Of a stretch of 64,000 nt of DNA, positions 8,106 to 19,397 are shown piece by piece. This stretch comes from Rhodoblastus acidophilus. GTDB taxonomy: Bacteria > Pseudomonadota > Alphaproteobacteria > Rhizobiales > Beijerinckiaceae. How positions within the stretch are numbered: position 1 is the first letter of the stretch; every line of letters begins with the position of its first letter. The notes under the pieces were generated by a model. That model was not told the DNA's origin. It searched no databases and saw nothing but the letters and a program-made list of their open reading frames with translations. Both the position numbers and the translations under genes were made by a program. The stretch spans positions 1 through 64,000 of the forward strand of contig NZ_WNKS01000016.1 of assembly GCF_009720655.1 (NCBI RefSeq). The letters run 5' to 3'.

Positions 8106-10496
8106 TCAATTGGGGCGAATCAGTCGCTCCAGATAGTCCAGCTCTTCCTGGGCGCGGCTGGGGTCCGAGAGCCGCTTGCGCAACTCGTCGAGAATCCTGC
8201 GGGCTTTTTGAGCGGCCGTGGCCTTGACGCCGTCGCTGCGCTGGGCGTTGTCGAACGGACCTTCGCCGTTCTTGTCGCGGCCGCCGCGCTTCTCGCCGCC
8301 GGCCTCCTGGCCCTCGCCGTCCTTGCCCTTGGCCATTTCGCCGGCGCTCTTGCCCATCTGGTCGAGCGCGCTCTGCTGGTCGGCCATGGCCTGCCCCTCG
8401 TCGCCCTGCTTTAACGCGTTTTCCGCGCCCTTCATCGACTCCTCGGCCTGTTTCAGGCCTTCCGCCGCCTTCTCGTCCATGGCGGGCGCGTTTTTTCTGA
8501 GCGCGTCGAGTTTTTCGCGCAGCTTGCCCTGGCGCTGCTCCAGCGAGCCCTCGCCGGGCTTGTCGCCTTTCCCCTTGCCGGCTTTCTGGCCCTCGCCCTG
8601 CTGCTGCTCGCGGCCCTGCATCCCCGGCGCGCCTTTGCCGCGCTCCTGTTCGGCGGTTTCGTCGCGCAATTGCTGCTGCTCGCGCATCATCTTGTCGAGC
8701 TCGCGCCGCGACTGGCGGTCGCGCGATTTTTGCGACGGTCCCCCCTGCGCGTTCTGCAGGTTTTCCAGCATGGATTGCATCTGGTCGAGCAGGGCCTGGG
8801 CGGTCTCCATGTCGCCGTCCTCCATGGCCTTTTTCATCTGCTCCAATAGCTTTTGAAAATCCTCGGGCGAGACGGCCTTGCCCTCGCCGGTCTGGCTCTC
8901 GCCCTGCCGTTGCTGGCCCTTTTTCGCCATTTCCTGGAGAAAATTCTCCATGGCCTTCTGCATGTCCTTGGTCAGGCGGTCGATGTCCTCTTTCGAGGCG
9001 CCGGTCTTCAGCGCCTCGCGCAGCGCCTTTTCCGCCGCGCGCAGGTCGCGCTCGGCCTGGGACATGTCGCCTTCCTCGATCTGCAGCGCCATGGCCCAGA
9101 GATAGTCGGCGACCCCGCGCAGATCGTCGTCGTTCTGGGCGTGGCGCAGGGCGAGAATGGCGTGGCGCAGGCCGAGATGGACGGAAAATTTCGGCGTGAA
9201 CAGCTCGGGCGCGATGTCCAGCGCCTCCAATGCGGAGTTCACCTGGCCCCGGCGCTCCGCGTCGAGCGCGAGAATGCGCCGCTGCTCCACCAGCGCCAGC
9301 GCCAGCGGGTCCTTGAAAATTTTCTGCGGCAGGGCAAAAGGCCCGATGCGCGCCTCGCCCTCTTGCCCGGCCTCGTCGCGGACGCTCAGGCTCAACTGCA
9401 CGGGACGGCCGGCGTAGGGGCTGTCGCTCCAGTCCAGCGTGGCGCGGGCCTCGCCGAGCCCGCCCGGCGCGGCGGGCAGGTCCAGCGGCGCCTCGGGCGG
9501 CGCGAACAGCGCGTGGCCGCTGTCCTCGACCGATTTTGCCGCGATTTTCGCGTCGCGGGCGCCGTAATCGTCCTCGATGCGATAGGAGAGCGTGAACGAG
9601 CCGCGCGCATTGGTTTTTGGCTCACCGACCAGCGCGATTTTCGGAGGCTGGTCGGGCTCGGCGTGGAGGGCAAAATTTCCGCGGGCTGCGCCGGAAAGGC
9701 CCAAGCGGGCGTCGCCGCGCAGGACAAAATGCTTTTCGCCGCCTTTTTCCTTTTCGGGCGCGGGCGCCAGGCCTTCGGAGACGTTGAGGCCGAGCGCGGC
9801 GATATTGCCGGCCCGCGCCACGACGAGCGAGCCGACCGGCGCGGAGATGCTCTGTTCCTCGTTCTGGTTGAGGGTGAGGACGAGGGGCGGCTTGCCGGTG
9901 TAGCGCGGCGGGTCGATCCAGACATCGACGCGGGTCGAATCCCCGGGCGCGAGGGCGCGCCAATCAAAAGCGGCGGCGAGGCGGATGTATTTTTCGGGGC
10001 CGGCGACAAAAGCGGTCGCGCACAGGGCCAGGATCGCCAGCGCGCCCCAGGCGCGCGGGTCCTGTGCGGCGAGGCGGGGCGATGGCAGGGGCGCGCGCAG
10101 TTTTTTGACGTTTTTGCGCATGCGCCGCAGATGCGCGGCCCACAGCAGGCTTGTGGGTTCCTGATCCGGATTGGCGAGCGCGTCGGCGAGCGCGGCGGCG
10201 GGATTGTCCTCGCGGCCCTGGTCGAGTTTGCCGCGCGCCTGCGCCCGGCCGGTCCAGCGCAAGCGGCGCAGGCGCGACAGCGCCAGCAGCAGCAGGACGC
10301 CCAGCGCGACGCCGCCGGCGATCCGCCCGGCCGGCGGCGCGGCGAGCCAAATCCCTGTCCAGGACAGGGCGGCGAAACCGATCAGCAGCGCCAGCGCCGG
10401 CGCGAGGAGCAGGATGAGCTGTTCGAGGAACAGGGCGAATTGCGTGAGGAGGGTGAGCAGGCCAAGCCGCGTTCTTGCGGCGCGCAACTCTTCCAT
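8106..10496 (-). CDS. TIGR02302 family (DUF4175) membrane protein
   Basis: This large protein (796 aa) is conserved in Alphaproteobacteria but has no known function. Two hydrophobic segments lie near the N-terminus (LILLLAPALALLIGFAALSW and IAGGVALGVLLLLALSRL), and a third lies near residue 150 (WGALAILALCATAFVAG). A periplasmic region with beta-sandwich-like repeats follows. From about residue 450 the protein is a long charged coiled coil, very rich in Q, E and K (repeated MEDGDMETAQALLDQMQSM-like and GREQQQGEGQKAGKGKGDKP stretches). It follows lysA on the same strand, a common alphaproteobacterial arrangement. A cell-envelope role is an inference. Confidence 0.9.
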   Translation of the reverse strand: MEELRAARTRLGLLTLLTQFALFLEQLILLLAPALALLIGFAALSWTGIWLAAPPAGRIAGGVALGVLLLLALSRLRRLRWTGRAQARGKLDQGREDNPAAALADALANPDQEPTSLLWAAHLRRMRKNVKKLRAPLPSPRLAAQDPRAWGALAILALCATAFVAGPEKYIRLAAAFDWRALAPGDSTRVDVWIDPPRYTGKPPLVLTLNQNEEQSISAPVGSLVVARAGNIAALGLNVSEGLAPAPEKEKGGEKHFVLRGDARLGLSGAARGNFALHAEPDQPPKIALVGEPKTNARGSFTLSYRIEDDYGARDAKIAAKSVEDSGHALFAPPEAPLDLPAAPGGLGEARATLDWSDSPYAGRPVQLSLSVRDEAGQEGEARIGPFALPQKIFKDPLALALVEQRRILALDAERRGQVNSALEALDIAPELFTPKFSVHLGLRHAILALRHAQNDDDLRGVADYLWAMALQIEEGDMSQAERDLRAAEKALREALKTGASKEDIDRLTKDMQKAMENFLQEMAKKGQQRQGESQTGEGKAVSPEDFQKLLEQMKKAMEDGDMETAQALLDQMQSMLENLQNAQGGPSQKSRDRQSRRELDKMMREQQQLRDETAEQERGKGAPGMQGREQQQGEGQKAGKGKGDKPGEGSLEQRQGKLREKLDALRKNAPAMDEKAAEGLKQAEESMKGAENALKQGDEGQAMADQQSALDQMGKSAGEMAKGKDGEGQEAGGEKRGGRDKNGEGPFDNAQRSDGVKATAAQKARRILDELRKRLSDPSRAQEELDYLERLIRPN

Positions 10497-10626
10497 TCTG
10501 TCTCCGTTGCTGGCCCGGTCGACCGCAAAAACCTTGGACCGCCCTTGTCCCTGGAGACGCGCCTTTCAGGCGCTTCTCGGGATGAGGGCTAACTCCAGCG
10601 GGCTTTTGGCGGGCTGCTGGCTTGGA

Positions 10627-11904
10627 TCATAGCAACCAGTTGGGAACGCGGTCGAGTCCGATCAAGTCCTCGTAGCGCAGGCGCGGGCGGATCACGGCGT
10701 GTTGGTCGCCATCGACCAAAACTTCCGGGATCAGCAGCCGGCTGTTGTAGGTGCAGGCCTGCGCCGCGCCATAGGCGCCCGCCGACATGACCGCGAGGAG
10801 GTCGCCCGGCTTCGGCTCGGGCAGCGTGCGGTCCTTGGCGAGGTAATCGCCGGTCTCGCAGACCGGGCCGACCAGATCAGCCTTGATGTTCGTCGCTTCG
10901 GGCGCGGGCTGCGCCACCGGGAAAATGTCGTGATGCGCCTCGTAGAGCGTGGGGCGCACCAGATCGTTCATCGCCGCGTCGACAATGATGAAATTTTTCC
11001 CCGCGCCGCGCTTTACATAAATCACCTTGGTGACCAGCACCCCGGCGTTGCCGACGATCAGCCGCCCCGGCTCGAACACGGTTTTGACGCCCAGCGGTTT
11101 GATGTGGCGGCGCACGATCGCCGCGTAACGCTCGGGATGATAGGTTTGCGCGCTCGCCTCTTCCTGCTCGGAATAGGGGATGCCGAGGCCGCCGCCGAGA
11201 TCGACGTGATGGATCGCGTGGCCGCGCCGGCGCAATTCGCCGACAAACCCGGCCAGCAGGGCAAAGGCGTTGTCGAACGGGGTCAAATCCGTGATCTGCG
11301 AGCCGATGTGCATGTCCACGCCGGCGATTTTCACGCCGGGGAGTTTCGCGGCCCGGTCGTAAACGTCGGCGGCGACCGATATCGGCACGCCGAACTTGTT
11401 TTCCGATTTTCCCGTCGAAATTTTCGCGTGGGTTTTGGCGTCCACGTCGGGATTGACGCGGATGGAAATGGGCGCGGTTTGCCCGCGCGAACAAGCGATC
11501 TGGGAAATGCGCTCCAGTTCCGGCTCGGATTCGACGTTGAAGCAGAAAATGCCCAGGTCGAGAGCCAGCGCGATCTCGCGGTCGGTCTTGCCCACGCCGG
11601 AAAAGGTGATTCTTTCGCCCGCGACGCCAGCCGCGCGGGCGCGTAAAAGTTCGCCTTCGGAGACGACGTCCATCCCTGAGCCCATTCCCGCCAGCAGTTT
11701 TAAAATCGCCTGGTTGGAATTGGCCTTCATCGCATAGCAGACGAGGGCGTCGAGGTCGGCCACGGCCTTGGAAAAAACGCTAAAATGCCGACGGATGGTG
11801 GCGGCGCTGTAGAGATAGAACGGGGTTTCGACCTCCCGCGCCAGATCGGGCAGGGCATGGCCTTCGGCGTGCAGCACGCCGTTCTCGTAAGCGAAATGAC
11901 GCAT
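10627..11904 (-). CDS. lysA: Diaminopimelate decarboxylase
   Basis: LysA (425 aa) makes L-lysine from meso-diaminopimelate, the last step of the pathway. It is a PLP enzyme of the alanine-racemase fold. The PLP lysine is K60 in VCYAMKANSNQ. The glycine-rich phosphate site is in VDLGGGLGIPY, the active-site cysteine is in GPVCETGDYLA, and the dimer-interface motif GAYGAAQACTYNSR is present. The upstream neighbours are a 69-residue lipoprotein and argH on the same strand, which is a classic alphaproteobacterial arrangement. The length and the ATG start are normal. Confidence 0.97.
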   Translation of the reverse strand: MRHFAYENGVLHAEGHALPDLAREVETPFYLYSAATIRRHFSVFSKAVADLDALVCYAMKANSNQAILKLLAGMGSGMDVVSEGELLRARAAGVAGERITFSGVGKTDREIALALDLGIFCFNVESEPELERISQIACSRGQTAPISIRVNPDVDAKTHAKISTGKSENKFGVPISVAADVYDRAAKLPGVKIAGVDMHIGSQITDLTPFDNAFALLAGFVGELRRRGHAIHHVDLGGGLGIPYSEQEEASAQTYHPERYAAIVRRHIKPLGVKTVFEPGRLIVGNAGVLVTKVIYVKRGAGKNFIIVDAAMNDLVRPTLYEAHHDIFPVAQPAPEATNIKADLVGPVCETGDYLAKDRTLPEPKPGDLLAVMSAGAYGAAQACTYNSRLLIPEVLVDGDQHAVIRPRLRYEDLIGLDRVPNWLL

Positions 11905-11908
11905 GGTT

Positions 11909-12118
11909 TTACAGCAGGAAGTCGAAAGGCGTGGGTTGCTTGCTCGCGCCGGCTTTCAGCGCGGGATCGCTGACGCCGTGCGGCAGTTTCTGCGGCGAAT
12001 TCGCCGGCAGGGCGGCGGTGGAGGGCGCCTCGGGATAGCCTTTTCGCCCGCAGCCTTCGAGCGCGAGCGCGCCAGCGAGCAGGGAAGCGGCTGTGAGCAG
12101 GCGAAGCAGTCGAGCCAA
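11909..12118 (-). CDS. Small lipoprotein, LptM-like
   Basis: This 69-residue protein has a signal peptide and lipobox (LAGALALEGCGRKGYPEAP), with the lipid-carrying cysteine at residue 23 followed by GRKG. The C-G-x-K-G-x-x-x-x-P start of the mature part is the pattern of LptM (YifL), a helper of LptD maturation in the outer membrane; proteobacterial lysA genes often have such a neighbour. The low-complexity tail ends in TPFDFLL. It lies four bases upstream of lysA, so both are probably in one transcript. The LptM assignment rests on pattern and position. Confidence 0.8.
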   Translation of the reverse strand: MARLLRLLTAASLLAGALALEGCGRKGYPEAPSTAALPANSPQKLPHGVSDPALKAGASKQPTPFDFLL

Positions 12119-12174
12119 GGTCCAAACCTTTCCAATTGCGCGAACTATAGGCGCGATAAAGTCGCGCCTCCAAA

Positions 12175-13560
12175 CTATTTCTTGGCGAGCTTCTGTTTCC
12201 AGCCGCGCGCCTGCTCCAGCACGTTTTGCGGCGCCGTGCCGCCATAGGACAGGCGGCTGCGCACCGATTTCTCTACACCAAGCACGTCAAAAATCTCTGA
12301 CGTTATGGCGGGCTCGACGCCCTGCATTTCGCTGAGCGTCAGCTCTTCCAGCTCCTTGCCCGTGTCGCTGGCCAGCGCCACGATGCGGCCGGTGACGTGA
12401 TGGGCTTGGCGGAACGGCAGATTGAGCGCGCGCACCAGCCAGTCCGCCAAATCCGTTGCGGTGGAATAGCCGGAGCCCGCCGCCGCCTTCATTTTTTCAA
12501 GCTTTGGCGTCAGGTCGCGGACCATGCCGGCCATGGCGGCGATGCACAGCGACAGGCTTTGGAGGGAGTCGAAACAGCCTTCCTTGTCCTCCTGCATGTC
12601 CTTGGAATAGGCGAGCGGCAGGCCCTTCATCACGATGAGAAGGCCGGCGAGGTCGCCGATGACGCGGCCCGATTTGCCGCGCACCAGTTCGGCGGCGTCG
12701 GGATTGCGCTTTTGCGGCATGATCGACGAGCCCGTCGTGAACTTGTCGGACAGCGCGATGAAACCGAACTGCGGCGTGGTCCACAGCACGATTTCCTCGG
12801 CGAAACGGGACAGGTGCGTGGCGGCGATGGCGGCGGCCGACAGGGTTTCCAGGACGAAATCGCGGTCGGAGACGCTGTCGAGCGAATTGGCGGTGGGGCG
12901 GTCGAAGCCCAGCGTTTTTGCCGTGGCGAAACGGTCGATGGGGAAGCTGGTGCCGGCGAGCGCCGCCGCGCCGAGCGGGCATTCGTTCAGCCGTTTCCGC
13001 GCGTCGTTGAAGCGACCCCGGTCGCGGGAAATCATCTCGACATAGGCGAGCAGGTGATGGCCGAACGTCACGGGTTGCGCGGATTGCAGGTGGGTGAAAC
13101 CGGGCATGACCGCTTCGGCGTAGGTTTCCGCCTTGTCGGCCAGCGCCGCTTGCAGGTCGGCGAGCTGGGCGTCGAGGTCGTCGATGGTGTCGCGCACCCA
13201 GAGCTTGAAGTCGACGGCGACCTGATCGTTGCGCGAGCGCGCCGTGTGCAGGCGACCGGCGGCGGGACCGATCTTTTCGGCGAGCCGCGATTCGACATTC
13301 ATGTGAATGTCTTCGAGGGCGCGGGAGAAGGTGAAATTTCCGCTCTCGATTTCGGCGGCGACCTCGTCTAGACCCTTGGAAATCGCTTCGGCGTCGGCGG
13401 CGCTGACGATGCCCTGTTTCGCCAGCATGGCGACATGGGCCTTCGAGCCGGCGATGTCCTGTTTCGCCAAGCGATAGTCGAAACCGATGGAGGCGTTGAT
13501 CTCTTCCATGATGGCGTCGGGACCGCTGGCGAACCGGCCGCCCCACATCTGATTGCTCAT
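12175..13560 (-). CDS. argH: Argininosuccinate lyase
   Basis: ArgH (461 aa from the ATG at 13560) splits argininosuccinate into arginine and fumarate. The start is chosen because the family begins [15 protein letters not shown]; an upstream in-frame codon would add 40 unrelated residues. Key motifs are [28 protein letters not shown], the catalytic histidine in [16 protein letters not shown], and the flexible-loop signature [18 protein letters not shown]. It is divergent from tlpA with 33 bp between the start codons, so the promoters must overlap the opposite genes or be very short. Confidence 0.97.
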   Translation of the reverse strand: MSNQMWGGRFASGPDAIMEEINASIGFDYRLAKQDIAGSKAHVAMLAKQGIVSAADAEAISKGLDEVAAEIESGNFTFSRALEDIHMNVESRLAEKIGPAAGRLHTARSRNDQVAVDFKLWVRDTIDDLDAQLADLQAALADKAETYAEAVMPGFTHLQSAQPVTFGHHLLAYVEMISRDRGRFNDARKRLNECPLGAAALAGTSFPIDRFATAKTLGFDRPTANSLDSVSDRDFVLETLSAAAIAATHLSRFAEEIVLWTTPQFGFIALSDKFTTGSSIMPQKRNPDAAELVRGKSGRVIGDLAGLLIVMKGLPLAYSKDMQEDKEGCFDSLQSLSLCIAAMAGMVRDLTPKLEKMKAAAGSGYSTATDLADWLVRALNLPFRQAHHVTGRIVALASDTGKELEELTLSEMQGVEPAITSEIFDVLGVEKSVRSRLSYGGTAPQNVLEQARGWKQKLAKK

Positions 13561-13593
13561 GACTTTCTCCAGAAGACCGTAGCCGAGGCCCTC

Positions 13594-14274
13594 ATGACTG
13601 ACCCTGACGAACCGCAAGAGCCGGTGCGCGCCACGCCCGAACAGATGCGCCAGATCGCGCGAAAACTGATCCTGCCGCACGCGATCTTCGTCCCCGCGGC
13701 CCTGGCCGCGTGTGTTTGGTTCGTCCTATACGTGTTGGGCGGGGAGGGCAAGAAAGCGGCGGCGGCGCAATGCGAGGCGTCGCGGGCCGTGGCCGAGCGG
13801 ATCGCGCCATTTGCTAAGGGGGATTTTGCGGCTCTGGCGGTGCGGTCCGATCCCAAGCCGATGCCGGAGCTGTCGTTTGCCGGGCCGCAGGGGCCGACCA
13901 CGCTGGCAAGTTTTCGCGGCAAGCCGATTCTGCTGAACGCTTGGGCGACGTGGTGCGTGCCGTGTCGCGAGGAAATGCCGGCGCTGGATCGCCTGCAGGG
14001 GGCGGTTGAGGGCGTGACCGTGGTGGCGCTCAATGTCGATACGGCGAAGAAGGAGCGGGCCAGGGCGTTTTTCGGCGAGATCGGCGTGAAGAATTTGGGA
14101 TTTTATCAGGACGCGGATGGCGCGAGTTTCGAGGCGCTGCGCCGGGCGGGCAAGGTTTTGGGGCTGCCGACCACGTTTGTTGTTGGACCCGATGGGTGCG
14201 AGATCGCCGCGCTGGCGGGGCCGGCGAAATGGGATGGGGATGAGGCGAAGGCGCTGGTGGGCGTGCTGAAATAA
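13594..14274 (+). CDS. tlpA: TlpA-type periplasmic thiol:disulfide oxidoreductase
   Basis: The protein (226 aa) has a short cytoplasmic tail, one membrane anchor ([20 protein letters not shown], about residues 30-49) and a periplasmic thioredoxin-fold domain. Its active site is [13 protein letters not shown], and the cis-proline loop is [13 protein letters not shown]. TlpA proteins keep thiols reduced during cytochrome oxidase maturation; in Bradyrhizobium tlpA is also next to argH. The start is the ATG at 13594 ([11 protein letters not shown]), because the open frame upstream overlaps argH in antisense and carries no family sequence. Confidence 0.93.
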   Translation: MTDPDEPQEPVRATPEQMRQIARKLILPHAIFVPAALAACVWFVLYVLGGEGKKAAAAQCEASRAVAERIAPFAKGDFAALAVRSDPKPMPELSFAGPQGPTTLASFRGKPILLNAWATWCVPCREEMPALDRLQGAVEGVTVVALNVDTAKKERARAFFGEIGVKNLGFYQDADGASFEALRRAGKVLGLPTTFVVGPDGCEIAALAGPAKWDGDEAKALVGVLK

Positions 14275-14315
14275 GTGTAGCCCGAGGTTGAAATCGTAGC
14301 GCCCCGCGTCAAAAT

Positions 14316-14432
14316 CGTCATTGCGAGCGAAGCGAAGCAATCCAGAAATCTATCCGTCTGACGATCCGTGGACATGATCTGCGCCGGGGCCTTCATCGGC
14401 GCCTGGATTGCTTCGCTTCGCTCGCAATGACG
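14316..14432. repeat. Long perfect inverted repeat with 30-bp arms
   Basis: The arms are 14316-14345 and 14403-14432, 57 bp apart, and are perfect complements. The left arm begins CGTCATTGCGAGCGAAGCGA and ends AGCAATCCAG. It is one of the most widespread intergenic repeats of Proteobacteria. It lies downstream of both the tlpA stop and the end of the convergent GNAT gene, so the large hairpin could end transcription from both sides. Confidence 0.9.
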
Positions 14433-14517
14433 GTGGAAAGGCCAGAGGCCCTCATGCTCATCGCTCGCCCGACATGGCAAGGCGGGCTGGCGCAAGTGGG
14501 AGGCGCCCACGCGGAGT

Positions 14518-15027
14518 TCAGACGGGCGCGACCATATATTTTGCTGTCGAGCCATAGGACGCGAGTTTTTCCGCGAGATCGGGGTTTTGGACGGCGGAAA
14601 AACCGAATCGGGACCATAGGCGGTCCGTCCCGTAGACCGAGATCAGCGCCAGGTTTTTCAGGTTTTCTTGCGTCGCAATGGTCCGGAGTTGTGCGGCGAG
14701 CGTCGCGCTCGCCGACTGGCCTCTGCCGCTTGGCCGTATCGCGGCGTCGTGGAGATAGAGGCAATTCGCCGCCGCGGGAAGGGCGTTCAGAAACGCATCC
14801 AACGGCGGAACCGAATTCAGCAGCCAGGGATGCGAGATCGCGTAGCCGGCCGCGCCGCCGTCGCTGTGAAGGATGAGGCAGCCTTTTGGGAAAAGGCTGA
14901 ATTTTTCGCGAAAAACTTCCGGGCGCTCCGGCAGTGAGGTGTGAATTTCCGTCGCGATTTCATGGACTGTTTGAAGGTCCTCGGCGGCCATGGGCCGCCA
15001 AAAAGCTTTGTTTTGATGCACGATCAT
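14518..15027 (-). CDS. GNAT-family N-acetyltransferase
   Basis: This 169-residue protein has the GNAT fold order. An N-terminal strand-helix (WRPMAAEDLQTVHEIATEIH) is followed by the central strands (GCLILHSDGGAAGYAISHPW), the acetyl-CoA loop region (LHDAAIRPSGRGQSASATL, in the position of the R/Q-x-x-G-x-G/A motif) and the C-terminal YGTDRLWSRFGFSAV. The substrate cannot be told. It is a single gene on the minus strand between two repeats. Confidence 0.85.
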   Translation of the reverse strand: MIVHQNKAFWRPMAAEDLQTVHEIATEIHTSLPERPEVFREKFSLFPKGCLILHSDGGAAGYAISHPWLLNSVPPLDAFLNALPAAANCLYLHDAAIRPSGRGQSASATLAAQLRTIATQENLKNLALISVYGTDRLWSRFGFSAVQNPDLAEKLASYGSTAKYMVAPV

Positions 15028-15118
15028 CAGAAAATTTGAGACAAGTTCAGCCGCTCCACGTCAAAACGCACGGACGCGGAGCCTCGAAAAACAAGGGAAA
15101 AATCGCGCCGATCGCGGG

Positions 15119-15177
15119 GCCCCTCATCCGTCTCGCGCTCCGCGCGAGCCACCTTCTCCCGCAAGGGGAGAAGGGGA
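15119..15177. repeat. CCCTCATCCG...GGGAGAAGG intergenic repeat, copy 1
   Basis: The segment runs from CCCCTCATCCGTCTCGCG to CAAGGGGAGAAGGGG. The inner parts form two small hairpins (CGCGCTCCGCGCG and CTTCTCCCGCAAGGGGAGAAG). A second version with a longer middle is at 21637-21727. It is a known, widespread intergenic element of Rhizobiales and lies upstream of the GNAT gene and downstream of grxD. Confidence 0.8.
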
Positions 15178-15232
15178 GCGCGTGACCATTGTCGGCGCAA
15201 CTGCAACGCTTTTTTCGCCGCGTCGCCTCGAT

Positions 15233-15580
15233 TTACGCCTGCGCGGCGTCCTTCACCGGCACGCCGGCCGTCTTGAAGGCGCTGACCAGCTCGCCCGACT
15301 GGAACATTTCGCGAACGATGTCGCAGCCGCCGATGAACTCGCCCTTGATGTAGAGCTGCGGAATGGTCGGCCAATTGGAGAACGCCTTGACGCCCTCGCG
15401 GATTTCCCCGTCCTCAAGCACGTTCACGCCCTTGTAGGGCACTTCGAGGTGACCGAGAATCTTGGCGACCTGACCGGAAAAACCGCATTGCGGGAAGTTG
15501 GGCGTGCCCTTCATGAACAGCACGACATCGTTGGATTCGATGTCCTGCTTGATGCGGTCGAGAGTCTGTTGGTTCGACAT
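15233..15580 (-). CDS. grxD: Monothiol glutaredoxin Grx4 type
   Basis: This 115-residue protein has the CGFS active site ([13 protein letters not shown]) that marks Fe-S-cluster-carrying monothiol glutaredoxins, plus the glutathione-binding [19 protein letters not shown]. These proteins deliver Fe-S clusters and form complexes with BolA proteins. The bolA gene lies 67 bp upstream on the same strand, followed by purL, a conserved alphaproteobacterial arrangement that supports a Grx4-BolA pair. A good ribosome site (CGGAGG) precedes the ATG. Confidence 0.96.
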   Translation of the reverse strand: MSNQQTLDRIKQDIESNDVVLFMKGTPNFPQCGFSGQVAKILGHLEVPYKGVNVLEDGEIREGVKAFSNWPTIPQLYIKGEFIGGCDIVREMFQSGELVSAFKTAGVPVKDAAQA

Positions 15581-15647
15581 GTCAAAATCCTTTCAACGGA
15601 GGTCAAGGCTCCGTCAACTCCAAAAGTAAGGTGGGCCGGCGAACCGT

Positions 15648-15887
15648 TCAAGCCGTTTCGGGCGGCGCGGTTTCCAGCGCCAGCGCGTGCAGCGCGCCGC
15701 CGACATTGCCTTTCAGCGCGGCATAAACCAGCTGATGCTGCTTGACGCGGCTCAGGCCGCGAAACGCTTCCGAAACCACCTGGGCGCGGTAGTGGTCGCC
15801 GTCGTTGACCAGCGCCGTAATATAGACTTCGGCGTCGGGCAGGGCTTCCTTGATCATCTGCTCGATGACGTGGGGTTCCATAGGCAT
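15648..15887 (-). CDS. BolA family protein
   Basis: The 79-residue protein has the BolA fold: an N-terminal helix (IEQMIKEALPDAEVYI), a strand and loop (NDGDHYRAQVVSEAF), and the helix-turn-helix-like SRVKQHQLVYAALKGNVGGALHALAL with the conserved histidine used for cluster binding with CGFS glutaredoxins. It resembles the IbaG/BolA2 group in size. It sits between purL and grxD on one strand, so co-expression with its partner is likely. Two in-frame ATGs (15887 and 15881) are both possible starts. Confidence 0.93.
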   Translation of the reverse strand: MPMEPHVIEQMIKEALPDAEVYITALVNDGDHYRAQVVSEAFRGLSRVKQHQLVYAALKGNVGGALHALALETAPPETA

Positions 15888-15896
15888 GGGCGTTCC

Positions 15897-18113
<2,217 letters not shown>

Positions 18114-18486
18114 GGGATCGGCCTCTGCATGGCGCCGGGCGCGCGAAGGGAGTTGCGCGTTTCGATAGAGCCTCGCGTCCGGATTGGCAAGAATTGAGCG
18201 CTGGGAGGACAAGGAGACGGAAGCGAATTGCGCAAGAGCATCCTGGCGGCATGGGCGACGGCTGACGGGCGCGATGGGTTCCTTTGCCCGCCTGCGAGAC
18301 GGGGGGCGGGGACAGGAACGCATTGCCCATGGCTCCGTGGCAAGGACAGGACTGGGAAGCGCAATGCGATCCACTCCCCTTTGGCGATCAGCGAAAAACT
18401 TCGAAAAAACTTTGAACCCTTTTTGCGGATGCCGCGACCCATGGATGCAAGGGCCGCAAGGGGCCTTGAACCCAGGGAGCAGAACG
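18114..18486. other. Gene-free stretch between purL and the ECF operon
   Basis: This 373-bp gap separates the divergent purL and the small exported protein. It should hold both promoters. One GGAAC at 18315 is followed after 16 bases by CGTG, only a partial fit to the EcfG promoter pattern. Close to the exported gene, around 18395-18430, there is an AT-rich stretch with TTGAAC, a possible minus-35 for the operon. Neither is convincing alone. Confidence 0.4.
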
Positions 18487-18744
18487 ATGACCAACACTTT
18501 TCGCGCCAGCCTGACCGCCCTCGCCGTCGCCGCCGCGCTCGCCGCCGTCCCCGCCGCGCAAGCCAAGCCCTGGCCGCCGCATCCGCATCATCACTGGGGC
18601 CCCGGCATCGGCATTGGTCTGGGTTTGGGCCTGATCGGCGCCGCCGCCGCTTCCGCCGCCTACGCCAATGACGGCTACTGCCACTTCGAGCGCCGCTACG
18701 ACGAATATGGCGAGTATATCGGCCGGGTGCGTGTCTGCGAATGA
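18487..18744 (+). CDS. Small exported protein of unknown function
   Basis: This 85-residue protein has a signal peptide ([20 protein letters not shown], cleavage after AQA at about residue 26). A proline/histidine-rich stretch ([14 protein letters not shown]) follows, then a glycine/alanine hydrophobic stretch and a tail with [20 protein letters not shown], whose two cysteines could form a disulfide. Similar short H/G/Y-rich exported proteins are common in Rhizobiales and have no assigned role. The start is the ATG at 18487. It lies 80 bp ahead of the ECF sigma factor on the same strand and may be co-transcribed or a target of it. Confidence 0.75.
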   Translation: MTNTFRASLTALAVAAALAAVPAAQAKPWPPHPHHHWGPGIGIGLGLGLIGAAAASAAYANDGYCHFERRYDEYGEYIGRVRVCE

Positions 18745-18824
18745 CCGGTTTGGGCGGCGGCGGGGCCTTGACCTTTGGCCTCCGCCGCCCGATCCTCGGA
18801 AGGGCTCAATTCCTCCAGGGGGTC

Positions 18825-19397
18825 ATGGGCAAGCAGACGACGGAGTCAGACGATCCGCAGCTTCTGGCGCGGATCGCCCGCGGCGACAGGCTGGCGATGC
18901 AGGTTCTGTTCGCACGCCACCGCCTGCGCGTGTTCCGCTTCATCCTGCGCTTTCTGCGCGACGAAGGCCGCGCCGAGGACGCCCTCGCCGAAACTTTTGT
19001 TGACGTCTGGCGCCAGGCTGGCGCCTTCGAGGGCCGGTCCAGCGTCAGCACCTGGATTTTGTCCATCGCCCGGTTCAAGGCTTTGTCCATCGCGCGGATG
19101 CGCAAGGATGCGCCGCTGGACGACGACTTCGCCGCCGGCCTCGCCGATGAGGCCGACGACCCCGAAGTGCGGATGGCCAAGGGCGACAAGGCGGCGGTGT
19201 TGCGCGCCTGTATTCAAAAACTGTCGCCGGAGCACCGCGAGATCGTCGATCTCGTTTACTACCAGGAGCAATCCGTGGAGGAGGCCGCCGCGATCATCGG
19301 CATTCCCCCGGCCACGGTCAAAACCCGTCTCTTTTATGCGCGCCAAAAGCTCTCGGAGATTTGCAAGCGCGCCGGCGTCGATCGAGGTTGGCCATGA
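18825..19397 (+). CDS. ECF-type RNA polymerase sigma factor
   Basis: From the ATG at 18825 (preceded by CCAGGGGG) the protein is 190 aa, the usual ECF length. Region 2 is clear (RLRVFRFILRFLRDEGRAED then LAETFVDVWRQAGAFEGRSS and TWILSIARFKALSIAR). Region 4 is also clear (KLSPEHREIVDLVYYQEQ, then VEEAAAIIGIPPATVKTRLF). An earlier in-frame ATG at 18741 adds a glycine-rich extension with no family sequence. The stop overlaps the anti-sigma gene by four bases (ATGA), the normal coupling of a sigma and its antagonist. Its target promoters are unknown. Confidence 0.94.
   Translation: MGKQTTESDDPQLLARIARGDRLAMQVLFARHRLRVFRFILRFLRDEGRAEDALAETFVDVWRQAGAFEGRSSVSTWILSIARFKALSIARMRKDAPLDDDFAAGLADEADDPEVRMAKGDKAAVLRACIQKLSPEHREIVDLVYYQEQSVEEAAAIIGIPPATVKTRLFYARQKLSEICKRAGVDRGWP

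Noticed and set aside
8500-8900. Possible separate Q-rich or prion-like gene within the TIGR02302 frame
   Set aside because: The frame is continuous with the membrane part, and the Q/K/E-rich coil is typical of that family.
14316-14432. CRISPR-like spaced repeat
   Set aside because: Only two arms in inverted orientation, one 57-bp spacer and no cas genes; it is a known intergenic inverted repeat.
18315-18339. GGAAC-N16-CGTG upstream of the ECF operon
   Set aside because: A mismatch in the minus-10 and the 150-bp distance to the first gene make it weak; mentioned only in the gap entry.
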